The notes under the pieces were generated by a model. That model did no database searches, was not told the origin of the DNA, and worked only from the letters and a program-made list of their open reading frames with translations. Below, in pieces: positions 46,003 through 53,969 of a stretch of 64,000 nt of DNA (position 1 is the stretch's first letter; every line of letters starts with the position of its first letter). The translations under genes were made by a program, and so were the position numbers. This DNA is from Klenkia taihuensis (lineage in GTDB: Bacteria > Actinomycetota > Actinomycetes > Mycobacteriales > Geodermatophilaceae), in the NCBI RefSeq assembly GCF_900112525.1, contig NZ_FOMD01000004.1, forward strand, positions 434,001 to 498,000. Direction: 5' to 3'.

Positions 46003-46035
46003 GGGGGGTTGCACGGGGGGTCCCCGGGGGGTGGG
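46003..46035 (+). other. G-quadruplex-capable G-run block
   Basis: Three runs of six G and one of three G are separated by 6, 5 and 1 bases, which fits the canonical G4 pattern. It lies between the tRNA-Gly promoter and the end of the SsgB-like gene. Confidence 0.5.
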
Positions 46036-46056
46036 CCACGAGGCGTCCGCGCTGGT

Positions 46057-46077
46057 CAGGGGGCTAGCGACCCCCTG
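46057..46077 (-). terminator. Hairpin with the SsgB-like stop codon in its loop
   Basis: A perfect 7-bp stem (46057-46063 with 46071-46077) has a 7-base loop that carries the TAG of the minus-strand gene, the same design as at 9120-9152. Confidence 0.5.
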
Positions 46078-46582
46078 TCTCGGGCCCCTCTCCCTGCAGC
46101 AGCGCCTGGAGCTCGTGGTCGACGTCGAGGGCGTCGGCCTCGCGGCCGATCGGCACCAGCCGCTCGGAGTCGGCCACGAACCCGGCCAGCACCGCGCGGG
46201 ACAGCTCGAACAGCGCGTGCCCGGACGGCGCCCGCAGCTCCAGGAACAGCACGTCGCCGGCGGTGCGCGCCGGCCACAGGCGGACGTCGCCGTCCCCGGC
46301 CGGGTGGGAGAGACCGGCGTGCAGCAGGTCGCGGGCGACCATCCACTCCACGCCGTCGTCCTCGCCGCCGGTGTCACCGCTCCCCAGGCCGGCGGCCGCC
46401 GGGTGCCGGGTACGGCGCTCGTCGACACCGGGCCGGGACGCGCGGCCGCCGAAGCGGATGCGCACCGCGTACGGGTCGGCGGCGTCGTAGGCGAGCACCG
46501 CCCGGACCTCGGTCCACGACGTCGGGCCCACCAGCTGCAGCACGGCCCGGGTCGAGCACCCGGGCACCACAGGACTCCCCAT
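46064..46582 (-). CDS. SsgA/SsgB-family cell-division and sporulation regulator
   Basis: The 172-residue protein matches the SsgA-like family: VRAVLAYDAADPYAVRIRF, VEWMVARDLLHAGLSHPAGDGDVRLWP, GDVLFLELRAPSGHALFEL and a C-terminal DVDHELQALL. In Streptomyces SsgB recruits FtsZ to sporulation septa. An insertion of about 25 residues (GVDERRTRHPAAAGLGSG...) sits in the first loop, between the conserved strands. Its position near thrS and a tRNA group resembles Streptomyces ssgB, as I recall it, so it is probably the SsgB orthologue. The ATG is the best start, though no ribosome-binding site is obvious. Confidence 0.83.
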   Translation of the reverse strand: MGSPVVPGCSTRAVLQLVGPTSWTEVRAVLAYDAADPYAVRIRFGGRASRPGVDERRTRHPAAAGLGSGDTGGEDDGVEWMVARDLLHAGLSHPAGDGDVRLWPARTAGDVLFLELRAPSGHALFELSRAVLAGFVADSERLVPIGREADALDVDHELQALLQGEGPETGGR

Positions 46583-46669
46583 GCCGACCCAACGAGCACC
46601 ACCCGGAGAGGTGACGCGCGCCCCCGGTCGAACCGAGGAGCGGGCCCGGTACGAACGTGGCGTGTGACC

Positions 46670-47293
46670 ATGGGACTCGTGACCAGACCTGCCCGGCGGG
46701 CCGACGACGCCGCCGCGGACGTCGAGCTGGTCCGTCGGCTGCGCGCGGGCGACCGCGGTGCCGTCGACGACTTCTACGAGCGCTTCCGGCGCCCCGCGTT
46801 CGCCCTCGCCCGCCGGGTGGTGGCCGACGACGTGCTGGCCGAGGACGTGCTGCAGGACGTGTTCCTCGCCGTCTGGAAGGACCCCGGCGCCTTCGACACC
46901 GCCCGGGGCAGCGTGGCGTCCTGGCTGCTGGCGATGGTGCACCACAAGGCGGTCGACGCGGTCCGGCGCGAGGAGTCCCACCGGCGGCGGCAGACCCGGG
47001 CCGAGGACGACCTGCGCATGTCCGAGCCGATCGCCAGCCGCGACGTCGAGGACGAGGCCGCCGACCGCGTCGTGTCCGAGCGGGTGCGCAGCGCGCTGCA
47101 GTCGCTGCCGGCGCCCCAGCGGGAGGCGCTGACGCTGGCCTACTACGGCGGCTACACCCAGCGGGAGGTGGCCGCGCTGACCGGCACCCCGCTGGGCACC
47201 GTCAAGACCCGCATGCTGGCAGGGATGCGCCGGCTCAAGGACACCCTCGGCGGGGCCGTGGGCTCCCTCGCGGTCGAGGGGGGCGCGCGATGA
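46670..47293 (+). CDS. ECF-type RNA polymerase sigma factor
   Basis: The ~207-residue sigma factor has region 2 (DVELVRRLRAGDRGAVDDFYERF ... DVLQDVFLAVWKDPGAFDTARGSVASWLLAMVHHKAVDAVRRE) and region 4 (LPAPQREALTLAYYGGYTQREVAALTGTPLGTVKTRMLAGMRRLK). It overlaps the ATG of an RskA-type anti-sigma factor, so it is of the SigK/RskA-like group that responds to envelope or redox stress. GTG 46664 and GTG 46679 are alternative starts. Confidence 0.92.
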   Translation: MGLVTRPARRADDAAADVELVRRLRAGDRGAVDDFYERFRRPAFALARRVVADDVLAEDVLQDVFLAVWKDPGAFDTARGSVASWLLAMVHHKAVDAVRREESHRRRQTRAEDDLRMSEPIASRDVEDEAADRVVSERVRSALQSLPAPQREALTLAYYGGYTQREVAALTGTPLGTVKTRMLAGMRRLKDTLGGAVGSLAVEGGAR

Positions 47294-48105
47294 GCGGGCG
47301 CGACCGGCGCGACGCCGGGCACGAGGCCTGGGACGAGCTGGCCGTGGGCTGGGCGCTGCACGCCCTGGAGCCCGAGGACGAGGCCGGGTTCGGCGCGCAC
47401 CTGGCCGGCTGCGACCGCTGCCGCACCACCGTGGCCGACACCACCGAGGTCATGGGCGCGATGGCCTCCGACCTGCCGCAGGCCGAGCCCTCGGAGGAGC
47501 TGCGGGAGCGGCTGCGCGCCGCCGTCGCCGCCACCGAGCAGGTGCACCGGCCCGCGCCGGCCAGCACCGGGCGGCCCACCGTCATCGCCGTCCCCACGCC
47601 GATCGGCGCGGCCACCCGGCGCACGGGCTGGCGCCGGGCGCCGCAGCTGCTGGTCGCGGCGGGCGTGGCCGCCGTCCTGGGCCTGGGGGCCTGGAACGTC
47701 GCCCTCACCCAGGACCGGGACGCCGCGCGGGCCACGGCGGCCAGCCAGGCGTCGATGATGTCGGCCCTGCTCGCCCCGGGCCAGATGTCGGTGGCGCGGA
47801 TGGAGTCCGACGGGCACACCGTGGCCACCGTGGTGGCCCACGACGGCCAGGCCCAGGTCGTCACCGACGGCATGTCCGCCAACGACACCACCGACAGCAC
47901 CTACGTGCTGTGGGGGCTGACCGACGACGGCGCGGTCCCGCTGGGGACCTTCGACGTGGTGTCCGACGCGACCGACCTGCGGACCGTAGGCTCCGACGCG
48001 ACCGGGCTGGACGACTACTCGGCGTACGCCATCAGCCTCGAGCCCGGTCGGTCGGCTCCGATCCAGCCGACCGACGTCGTGGCCCGAGGACAGGTGACCA
48101 GCTGA
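47290..48105 (+). CDS. Membrane anti-sigma factor (RskA type)
   Basis: The 271-residue protein begins with a cytoplasmic zinc-associated anti-sigma domain (WALHALEPEDEAGFGAHLAGCDRC, the H-x3-C-x2-C motif). A single helix (~residues 120-140, LLVAAGVAAVLGLGAW) follows. The extracytoplasmic RskA-like C-terminal domain reads MSARMESD-type strands, then DSTYVLWGLTDDGAVPLGTFDV and SAYAISLEPGRSAP. It should hold the adjacent sigma factor until regulated proteolysis. Its ATG overlaps the sigma stop. Confidence 0.92.
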   Translation: MSGRDRRDAGHEAWDELAVGWALHALEPEDEAGFGAHLAGCDRCRTTVADTTEVMGAMASDLPQAEPSEELRERLRAAVAATEQVHRPAPASTGRPTVIAVPTPIGAATRRTGWRRAPQLLVAAGVAAVLGLGAWNVALTQDRDAARATAASQASMMSALLAPGQMSVARMESDGHTVATVVAHDGQAQVVTDGMSANDTTDSTYVLWGLTDDGAVPLGTFDVVSDATDLRTVGSDATGLDDYSAYAISLEPGRSAPIQPTDVVARGQVTS

Positions 48106-48602
48106 GCGAGACCGAGAACCGGACGACGGCCGCCCCCGCGCCGGGCGGGCGGCGCCCCCGGGAGACCGAGCAGCAGCGGCGGACCCGCTACGACAGCGAC
48201 GACGTCGTGAGCCTGCGCGAGCGCATCGGCAGGCGGAAGTGGCGCCGCCGGCTGGCCGCCAGCAAGACCACCGACACCGCCTACCGGGCGGGGGTCGGCG
48301 TGGTCGGCTCGCTGCTGCTGGTCTTCGGGCTGGTCACCATCCCGCTGCCCGGGCCCGGCTGGCTCACCGTCATCGCCGCGCTGTTCGTGCTCGCCACGGA
48401 GTTCACCTGGGCCGAGCGGCTGCTGGAGTTCACCAAGCGCAACGTCAAGCGCTGGACCGACTGGCTGGGCCGCCAGCCGGTCTGGGTGCGGGTGCTGGTC
48501 GCGCTGGCCACCGCGGCGTTCGTCTACGGGGTCATCGTGGTCGTGCTGCACTTCCTCGGCGTCCCGTCCTGGGTGCCGGGGTGGGTGCCGATGTGGCGGT
48601 AG
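48102..48602 (+). CDS. TIGR02611-family membrane protein, possible CTG start
   Basis: The ~166-residue protein has a charged N-terminus and two helix pairs. The family core is AYRAGVGVVGSLLLVFGLVTIPLPGPGWLTVIAALFVLATEFTWAERLLEFTKRNVKRW. Function unknown; members often sit near cell-envelope genes. The frame has no ATG, GTG or TTG near its 5' end. CTG at 48102 overlaps the anti-sigma TGA (CTGA) and has AGGTGA 4 bases upstream, whereas GTG at 48207 would give a 131-residue protein with the core intact. The true start is uncertain. Confidence 0.75.
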   Translation: MSETENRTTAAPAPGGRRPRETEQQRRTRYDSDDVVSLRERIGRRKWRRRLAASKTTDTAYRAGVGVVGSLLLVFGLVTIPLPGPGWLTVIAALFVLATEFTWAERLLEFTKRNVKRWTDWLGRQPVWVRVLVALATAAFVYGVIVVVLHFLGVPSWVPGWVPMWR

Positions 48603-48634
48603 GCGTCTGGCACACTGGTCGCCGCACCGCAGCC

Positions 48635-48706
48635 GGGCGATTGGCTCAGCGGTAGAGCGCTTCGTTCACACCGAAGAGGTCACTGGTTCGATCCCAGTAT
48701 CGCCCA
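48635..48706 (+). tRNA. tRNA-Val(CAC)
   Basis: The acceptor GGGCGAT/ATCGCCC and T arm are identical to tRNA-Val(GAC) at 45675. The anticodon arm CTTCG-TTCACAC-CGAAG gives CAC. The sequence after discriminator A is CCC, so CCA is not encoded. Confidence 0.95.
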
Positions 48707-48712
48707 CCCCGA

Positions 48713-48744
48713 ACGGCCCCCGTCCTGCCCAGGACGGGGGCCGT
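48713..48744. terminator. Terminator between tRNA-Val and the convergent DHFR-fold gene
   Basis: A perfect 15-bp stem (48713-48727 with 48730-48744) with a 2-base gap lies 6 bases after the tRNA and 7 bases from the stop of the minus-strand gene. Confidence 0.8.
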
Positions 48745-48751
48745 CGGCGTC

Positions 48752-49288
48752 TCAGGCCGGCCCGTAGACCAGGTGCGCCACGCCGTTGCTCAGCTTCGTG
48801 GCGTCGACGAGGGTCAGCCGGGCCGGGTCCCCGCCCTCGGGGAACAGCCGGATCCCGCTGCGCACCGCCACCGGGTAGACGTAGAGGTGCAGCTCGTCGA
48901 CCAGGCCGTCGGCCACCAGCGCCCGCACCAGCGTCGCGCTGCCGCTGACGTAGAGGTCGTGCTCGGCCCTGAGCGCCTGCAGCCGGTCGACGTCGTAGGG
49001 CAGCACCTGCGCCGGGCCCCACCCCGGGTCGGTGAGCGACCCGGACACCACGTACTTGGTGGTGTCGTTGAAGAACGGCGCGCCCGGGTCGTCCTCGACG
49101 GTGCGGGTGGACCAGGCCGGGCCGAACATCTCGTAGGTCGTGCGGCCGAGCAGGATGCCGTCGGCGCCCGCGGTCAGCGCGCCGATGCTGGCGGCCAGGT
49201 CGTCGGGGAAGCCGAAGTCCATCGTCCACATCGGGGCGTCCACGACGCCGTCGACGGTGGTGAACTCGTGCACCTTGATGCTGCCCAT
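48752..49288 (-). CDS. Dihydrofolate reductase-fold (RibD C-terminal type) protein
   Basis: The 178-residue protein resembles the YyaP/YwjB-like DHFR superfamily. It starts [19 protein letters not shown] and has [63 protein letters not shown] and IRLFPEGG. Such proteins are probable NADPH reductases of unknown substrate, not the folate enzyme itself. The start ATG has GAGGAG about 10 bases upstream. It is convergent with tRNA-Val. Confidence 0.85.
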   Translation of the reverse strand: MGSIKVHEFTTVDGVVDAPMWTMDFGFPDDLAASIGALTAGADGILLGRTTYEMFGPAWSTRTVEDDPGAPFFNDTTKYVVSGSLTDPGWGPAQVLPYDVDRLQALRAEHDLYVSGSATLVRALVADGLVDELHLYVYPVAVRSGIRLFPEGGDPARLTLVDATKLSNGVAHLVYGPA

Positions 49289-49380
49289 GGGGAGTCGCTC
49301 CTCGGTTCGGGGGGCTGTCGCGGGGGAGGACACCCGCGCTCGACGAGAATCATCGGTGCACCCGGCGGACGATGGTCGGC

Positions 49381-49752
49381 GTGACCGCCCAGCCCGACCG
49401 CGCCGGCCGGCTGGCCGCGGCGCTGGAGCGCGACGGGCCGACCTGCGTGTGGTGCGGGCGGACCTTCGACCGGCACGTGCGGCCCACCACCGAGCACGTG
49501 GTGCCGCGGGTGCGCGGCGGGCCGTCCTGGGCGGAGAACGAGGTCGCCGCGTGCAGTCGCTGCAACGCCGCACGCGGGCACCGCGGAGCGGTCGAGTGGC
49601 TGGGGGAGTGCCGGGCCCGGGGCTGGACGCCGGACGCCGAGCGGGTGGCCCGGGCGCTGGAGTCGCTGGCCGCGGCGGTCGCGGTCCGCGGCGGCCAGCG
49701 GCGGGCCCGGCCGCACCTCGATGCCCAGCTGCGGCGGCTGCGGGCCGGCTGA
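49381..49752 (+). CDS. HNH-domain endonuclease-like protein
   Basis: The 123-residue protein has two zinc Cys pairs around an HNH core: [26 protein letters not shown] and [25 protein letters not shown]. The His of TEHVVP and the Asn of ENE/RCN are the catalytic positions. HNH proteins of this size are common free-standing nucleases of unknown role; no restriction or toxin partner is linked. GACGAT stands 7 bases before the GTG start. Confidence 0.8.
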   Translation: MTAQPDRAGRLAAALERDGPTCVWCGRTFDRHVRPTTEHVVPRVRGGPSWAENEVAACSRCNAARGHRGAVEWLGECRARGWTPDAERVARALESLAAAVAVRGGQRRARPHLDAQLRRLRAG

Positions 49753-49800
49753 CCCCACCCGCGGGGGCCGAAGGCGGGGGAGACGGTCACCCGCGGGCCG

Positions 49801-49806
49801 TACTCT
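49801..49806 (+). promoter_or_regulatory. -10 box of the thrS operon
   Basis: TACTCT, followed by CGGCGG, is the same extended sequence as the gltB -10 region. It predicts a leader of about 50 bases to the thrS GTG, with no room for a T-box. Confidence 0.5.
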
Positions 49807-49862
49807 CGGCGGTGCCGAGCGCCCGTCCGTGGCGCACCCCGCACCTCCCGAGGAGTCCCGCC

Positions 49863-51893
49863 GTGCCAGCCGTGCCCGAAGCGCCCGCCGTCGCCGCCGT
49901 CCTGGTGCCCGCCGGCACCACGGCGACCCAGGCGCTCAAGGACGCCGGCGTGCCGCTCAAGGGCGCCGACGCCGCGGTCGTGGTCCGGGTGGACGGCGAG
50001 CTCAAGGACCTGGCCTGGGTGCCCGACGCCGACACCGAGGTGGAGCCGGTCGCGGCGTCCAGCGCCGACGGCCGCGCGGTCATCCGGCACTCCGCCGCGC
50101 ACGTGCTCGCCCAGGCCGTGCAGGACCTGTTCCCCGGCACCCGGCTGGGCATCGGCCCGCCGGTGGTGGACGGCTTCTACTACGACGTCGACCCGGAGAA
50201 GCCCTTCACCCCCGAGGACCTGCAGGCCATCGAGAAGCGGATGCAGGCCATCGTCCGCGAGGGCCAGTTCTTCGCCCGCCGGGAGATCTCCGACGACGAC
50301 GCCCGCGCCGAGCTCGCCCACGAGCCCTACAAGCTGGAGCTGATCGGGCTCAAGGGCGGGGCCGGGGAGGCCGCCGAGGGTGCCGACGTCGAGGTGGGCG
50401 GCGCCCAGCTGACCATGTACGACAACCTCGACCCGAGGTCGAGGGAGCGGGTCTGGACGGACCTGTGCCGCGGCCCGCACCTGCCCCGCACCAGCGCCAT
50501 CCCGGCCTTCGCGCTGACCCGGGTGGCCGCCGCCTACTGGCGCGGCAACGAGAAGAACCCGCAGCTGCAGCGCGTGTACGGCACGGCGTGGGAGTCCAAG
50601 GACGCGCTCAAGGCCTACCAGGACCACCTGGCCGAGGCCGAGCGCCGCGACCACCGCCGGCTGGGCGTGGAGCTGGACCTGTTCAGCTTCCCCGACGAGA
50701 TCGGCTCCGGCCTGGCCGTGTTCCACCCCAAGGGCGGGGTGGTCAAGCGCGAGATGGAGGACTACGTCCGCCGCCGGCACATCGAGGAGGGCTTCTCCTA
50801 CGTCGGCAGCCCGCACATCTCCAAGGGCGGGCTGTTCGAGACCTCGGGCCACCTGCCGTACTACGAGGACACCATGTTCCCGGCCATGGACCTGGAGAAC
50901 TCGAAGTACTACCTCAAGGCCATGAACTGCCCGATGCACAACCTGATCTTCCGGTCGCGCGGGCGGTCCTACCGCGAGCTGCCGCTGCGGTTCTTCGAGT
51001 TCGGGTCGGTGTACCGGTACGAGAAGTCCGGCGTCGTGCACGGCCTGACCCGGGTGCGCGGGCTGACCCAGGACGACTCCCACTCCTACGTCACCCCCGA
51101 GGGCGCCCCGGGGGAGATCGCGCACCTGCTGGCCTTCGTGCTCGGCCTGCTCAAGGACTTCGGCCTGGACGACTACTACCTGGAGCTGTCCACCCGCGGG
51201 GACTCCGACAAGTTCATCGGCTCCGACGAGGAGTGGGACGTCGCCACCCGGGTGCTGGAGGACGCGGCGAAGGAGACCGGCCTGGAGCTCGTGCCCGACC
51301 CGGGCGGCGCGGCCTTCTACGGCCCGAAGATCTCCGTGCAGGCCCGGGACGCCATCGGCCGCACCTGGCAGATGTCGACCATCCAGTACGACTTCAACCA
51401 GCCCGCCCGCTTCGGTCTGGAGTTCAGCGCCGCCGACGGCACCCGCCAGCAGCCGGTGATGATCCACTCGGCGAAGTTCGGCTCCATCGAGCGGTTCTTC
51501 GGCGTCCTCACCGAGCACTACGCCGGCGCGTTCCCGGCGTGGCTGGCCCCGGTGCAGGTGCTCGGCATCCCGATCACCGACGACCAGGTGCCCTACCTCG
51601 CCGACGTCGCCCGGCAGCTGCGCGCCCGCGGCATCCGGGTGGAGATCGACGACTCCGACGACCGGATGCAGAAGAAGATCCGCACCGCCTCCAAGCAGAA
51701 GGTGCCCTTCGTGCTCATCGCCGGGGCCACCGACGCCGAGGCCGGGGCGGTGTCCTTCCGCTACCGCGACGGCAGCCAGCGCAACGGCGTCCCGGTCGAG
51801 GACGCCGTCGAGGCGGTCGTGCAGTGGGTGGCCGACCGGCGCAACGACGACCCGGTCGCCCCCGCGGAGAGCCCGGCGGAGAGCACCGCGTGA
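49863..51893 (+). CDS. thrS: Threonyl-tRNA synthetase
   Basis: The 676-residue class II synthetase has an N-terminal TGS-like domain (~10-70) and an editing domain with [10 protein letters not shown] and a late CRGPHLPRT segment. The catalytic core shows zinc Cys in MNCPMHNL, motif 2 [16 protein letters not shown]-type sequence with [11 protein letters not shown], and motif 3 [10 protein letters not shown]. An anticodon-binding domain follows ([13 protein letters not shown] ... [16 protein letters not shown]). GTG 49863 has GAGGAG 8 bases upstream. It starts a five-gene overlapping run that continues into phosphatidylinositol mannoside synthesis. Confidence 0.95.
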   Translation: MPAVPEAPAVAAVLVPAGTTATQALKDAGVPLKGADAAVVVRVDGELKDLAWVPDADTEVEPVAASSADGRAVIRHSAAHVLAQAVQDLFPGTRLGIGPPVVDGFYYDVDPEKPFTPEDLQAIEKRMQAIVREGQFFARREISDDDARAELAHEPYKLELIGLKGGAGEAAEGADVEVGGAQLTMYDNLDPRSRERVWTDLCRGPHLPRTSAIPAFALTRVAAAYWRGNEKNPQLQRVYGTAWESKDALKAYQDHLAEAERRDHRRLGVELDLFSFPDEIGSGLAVFHPKGGVVKREMEDYVRRRHIEEGFSYVGSPHISKGGLFETSGHLPYYEDTMFPAMDLENSKYYLKAMNCPMHNLIFRSRGRSYRELPLRFFEFGSVYRYEKSGVVHGLTRVRGLTQDDSHSYVTPEGAPGEIAHLLAFVLGLLKDFGLDDYYLELSTRGDSDKFIGSDEEWDVATRVLEDAAKETGLELVPDPGGAAFYGPKISVQARDAIGRTWQMSTIQYDFNQPARFGLEFSAADGTRQQPVMIHSAKFGSIERFFGVLTEHYAGAFPAWLAPVQVLGIPITDDQVPYLADVARQLRARGIRVEIDDSDDRMQKKIRTASKQKVPFVLIAGATDAEAGAVSFRYRDGSQRNGVPVEDAVEAVVQWVADRRNDDPVAPAESPAESTA

Positions 51894-52429
51894 ACCCCGA
51901 CGCGGGCGGGCCGACGACGGTCTTCGAGCAGCTGTGGACGCCCTACCGGATGGCCTACATCCAGGGCGAGGGCAAGCCCACCGGTGACCACGACTGCCCG
52001 TTCTGCCTCATCCCGCAGATGGGCGACGAGGACGGGCTGGTCGTGGCCCGTGGCGAGCTGGTCTTCGCGGTGCTCAACAAGTTCCCCTACAACGCCGGCC
52101 ACCTGATGGTCGTGCCCTACCGGCACGTCGCCGACTACACCGGCCTCACCGACGCCGAGGTCGCCGAGCTGGGTGCCTTCACCCAGACCGCCATGCGCGT
52201 GGTGCGTCAGGTCAGCGGCGCGCACGGGTTCAACGTGGGGATGAACCAGGGCGCGGTCGCCGGGGCCGGCATCGCCGACCACCTGCACCAGCACGCCGTC
52301 CCGCGGTGGGGCGGGGACACCAACTTCATGCCGGTGCTCGGCCTGACCCGGGTGCTGCCCCAGGTGCTCACCGACACCCGTGGCCTGCTGGCCGACGCCT
52401 GGCCCGCGACGGCGGGGGACGCCGGCTGA
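51890..52429 (+). CDS. HIT-family hydrolase (Ap4A phosphorylase-like)
   Basis: The 179-residue HIT protein shows the zinc-type cysteines in [10 protein letters not shown], the body [24 protein letters not shown] and the catalytic triad [10 protein letters not shown]. Position between thrS and pgsA is that of M. tuberculosis Rv2613c, which is a diadenosine tetraphosphate phosphorylase. Ap4A is a by-product of aminoacyl-tRNA synthetases, so coupling to thrS (GTG overlapping its stop) is sensible. Activity is inferred. Confidence 0.88.
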   Translation: MNPDAGGPTTVFEQLWTPYRMAYIQGEGKPTGDHDCPFCLIPQMGDEDGLVVARGELVFAVLNKFPYNAGHLMVVPYRHVADYTGLTDAEVAELGAFTQTAMRVVRQVSGAHGFNVGMNQGAVAGAGIADHLHQHAVPRWGGDTNFMPVLGLTRVLPQVLTDTRGLLADAWPATAGDAG

Positions 52430-53043
52430 TGCTCGGGGTCAACCTGCGGCCGGCGGTCGCCCGCGTCTGGGCCCCCGTCGTCCGCACCCTCCTGCGGGCC
52501 GGCGTCACCGCCGACACCGTCACCCTGCTCGGCACCGTCGGCGCGGTGGCCTCGGCGGTGTTCCTCATCGGCAACGGCGTGCTGTTCTGGGGCGCCTTCG
52601 CGGTCACCGTCTTCGTGCTGCTGGACATGCTCGACGGCGCGCTGGCCCGCGCCCGCGGCGGCGGGTCGGTGTTCGGCGCGGTGCTGGACTCCACCGGCGA
52701 CCGCGCGGCCGACGCCGCCATCTTCGCCGCGCTGGCCTGGTGGTTCTCCGGGGGCGGGGACAACCGCATGGTCGTCTGGCTGGCGCTGACCTGCCTGGTG
52801 CTGGGCGTGCTGACCTCCTACGTCAAGGCCCGCGCCGAGGGCATGGGCCTGACCTGCGACGTCGGCCTGGTCGAGCGCACCGAGCGGCTGATCCTGGTGC
52901 TGGTGGGCACCGGCTTCCTGGGCCTGGGCATCCCCTACGCGCTGCAGGTGTGCCTGTGGGTGCTGCTGGTCGGCAGCACGATCACCGTCGGCCAGCGGTT
53001 CGTCGAGGTCCACCGGCAGTCGCAGGGCCGCACGCTGCCGTGA
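52429..53043 (+). CDS. pgsA: Phosphatidylinositol phosphate synthase (CDP-alcohol phosphotransferase)
   Basis: The 204-residue membrane enzyme joins CDP-diacylglycerol to inositol phosphate. The CDP-alcohol signature with its Asp residues is DMLDGALARARGGGSVFGAVLDSTGDRAAD. About six helices are present. Location directly before the PIM acyltransferase and PimA fits the inositol lipid synthase of actinobacteria rather than PG-phosphate synthase. The ATG shares an A with the TGA of the HIT gene. Confidence 0.92.
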   Translation: MLGVNLRPAVARVWAPVVRTLLRAGVTADTVTLLGTVGAVASAVFLIGNGVLFWGAFAVTVFVLLDMLDGALARARGGGSVFGAVLDSTGDRAADAAIFAALAWWFSGGGDNRMVVWLALTCLVLGVLTSYVKARAEGMGLTCDVGLVERTERLILVLVGTGFLGLGIPYALQVCLWVLLVGSTITVGQRFVEVHRQSQGRTLP

Positions 53044-53969
53044 GCGGGCTGGGCAACCGGCTCGGCGACCGGCTGGTCGACGCCGGCTACGCCGCGGGCT
53101 GGGGCGCGGTCAAGGCGCTGCCCGAGCCGGTGGCCCGCACCGCCTTCGACCGCGCCGGGGCCTGGGCCGCCGACCGCGACGGGCGCGGCACCCGGCAGCT
53201 GCGGGCCAACCTGCGGGTGGTCACCGGCCTGACCGGGGACGCCCTCGACGAGCTCACCCGCGACGCCGTCCGGTCCTACGCCCGGTACTGGCTGGAGGCC
53301 TTCCGGCTGCCCACCCTCGGCGTCCCCCGGCTGCTGGCCGGCACCACCGTCGTCGGCACCGAGCACCTGGACGCCGCCCGCGCCGCCGGCCGGCCGGTCG
53401 TGCTCGCCCTCCCGCACAGCGGCAACTGGGACGCCGCCGGGGTCTGGTTCGTCGACTGGCTGGACGGGCCGTTCATGACCGTGGCCGAGCGGCTGCGGCC
53501 GGAGGCGCTGTACGAGCGGTTCCTGGCCTACCGGGAGTCCCTCGGGTTCCGGGTCGTGCCGCTGACCGGCGGCGACCGGCCCAGCTCCACCGTGCTCGGC
53601 GAGTGGCTGGCCGCCGGCCGCTCGGCGTGCCTGCTCGTGGACCGCGACCTGTCCGCCTCGGGCATCCCGGTCACCTTCTTCGGCCGGCCCACCACGATGC
53701 CCGGCGGCCCCGCGCTGCTGGCCGCCCGCCACGGTGCCGCGCTGCACCCGGTGGTCTCCCACTTCGACGGCGCCGGCTGGCGGCACACCGTGCACGCCGA
53801 GGTCGACGTGCACGGCGCCGGCCGGCTGCGCGACCGGGTGCACGCCGGCATGCAGGGCGTCGCGGACGCCTTCGCCGTCAGCATCGCCGAGCGCCCCGTC
53901 GACTGGCACCAGCTCGGCCGGATCTGGGCCGACGTCCTGCCCGACCCCGAGCGGGGGAGCCGGCCGTGA
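53040..53969 (+). CDS. patA: Phosphatidylinositol mannoside acyltransferase
   Basis: The 309-residue acyltransferase of the LpxL/HtrB superfamily has the catalytic motif VVLALPHSGNWDAAG (HxxxxD) and later VPLTGGDRPSS, LVDRDLSASGIPVTFFGR and GPALLAARHGAALHPVV. In this position it acylates the mannose of PIM1/PIM2. The GTG overlaps the pgsA stop and its stop overlaps pimA. Confidence 0.92.
   Translation: MSGLGNRLGDRLVDAGYAAGWGAVKALPEPVARTAFDRAGAWAADRDGRGTRQLRANLRVVTGLTGDALDELTRDAVRSYARYWLEAFRLPTLGVPRLLAGTTVVGTEHLDAARAAGRPVVLALPHSGNWDAAGVWFVDWLDGPFMTVAERLRPEALYERFLAYRESLGFRVVPLTGGDRPSSTVLGEWLAAGRSACLLVDRDLSASGIPVTFFGRPTTMPGGPALLAARHGAALHPVVSHFDGAGWRHTVHAEVDVHGAGRLRDRVHAGMQGVADAFAVSIAERPVDWHQLGRIWADVLPDPERGSRP

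Noticed and set aside
49381-49752. HNH protein as part of a defence system
   Set aside because: No methyltransferase, helicase or other defence gene is adjacent, and its neighbours are a DHFR-fold protein and thrS.
49753-49862. T-box leader before thrS
   Set aside because: The predicted leader is only about 50 bases and contains no specifier stem or T-box sequence.
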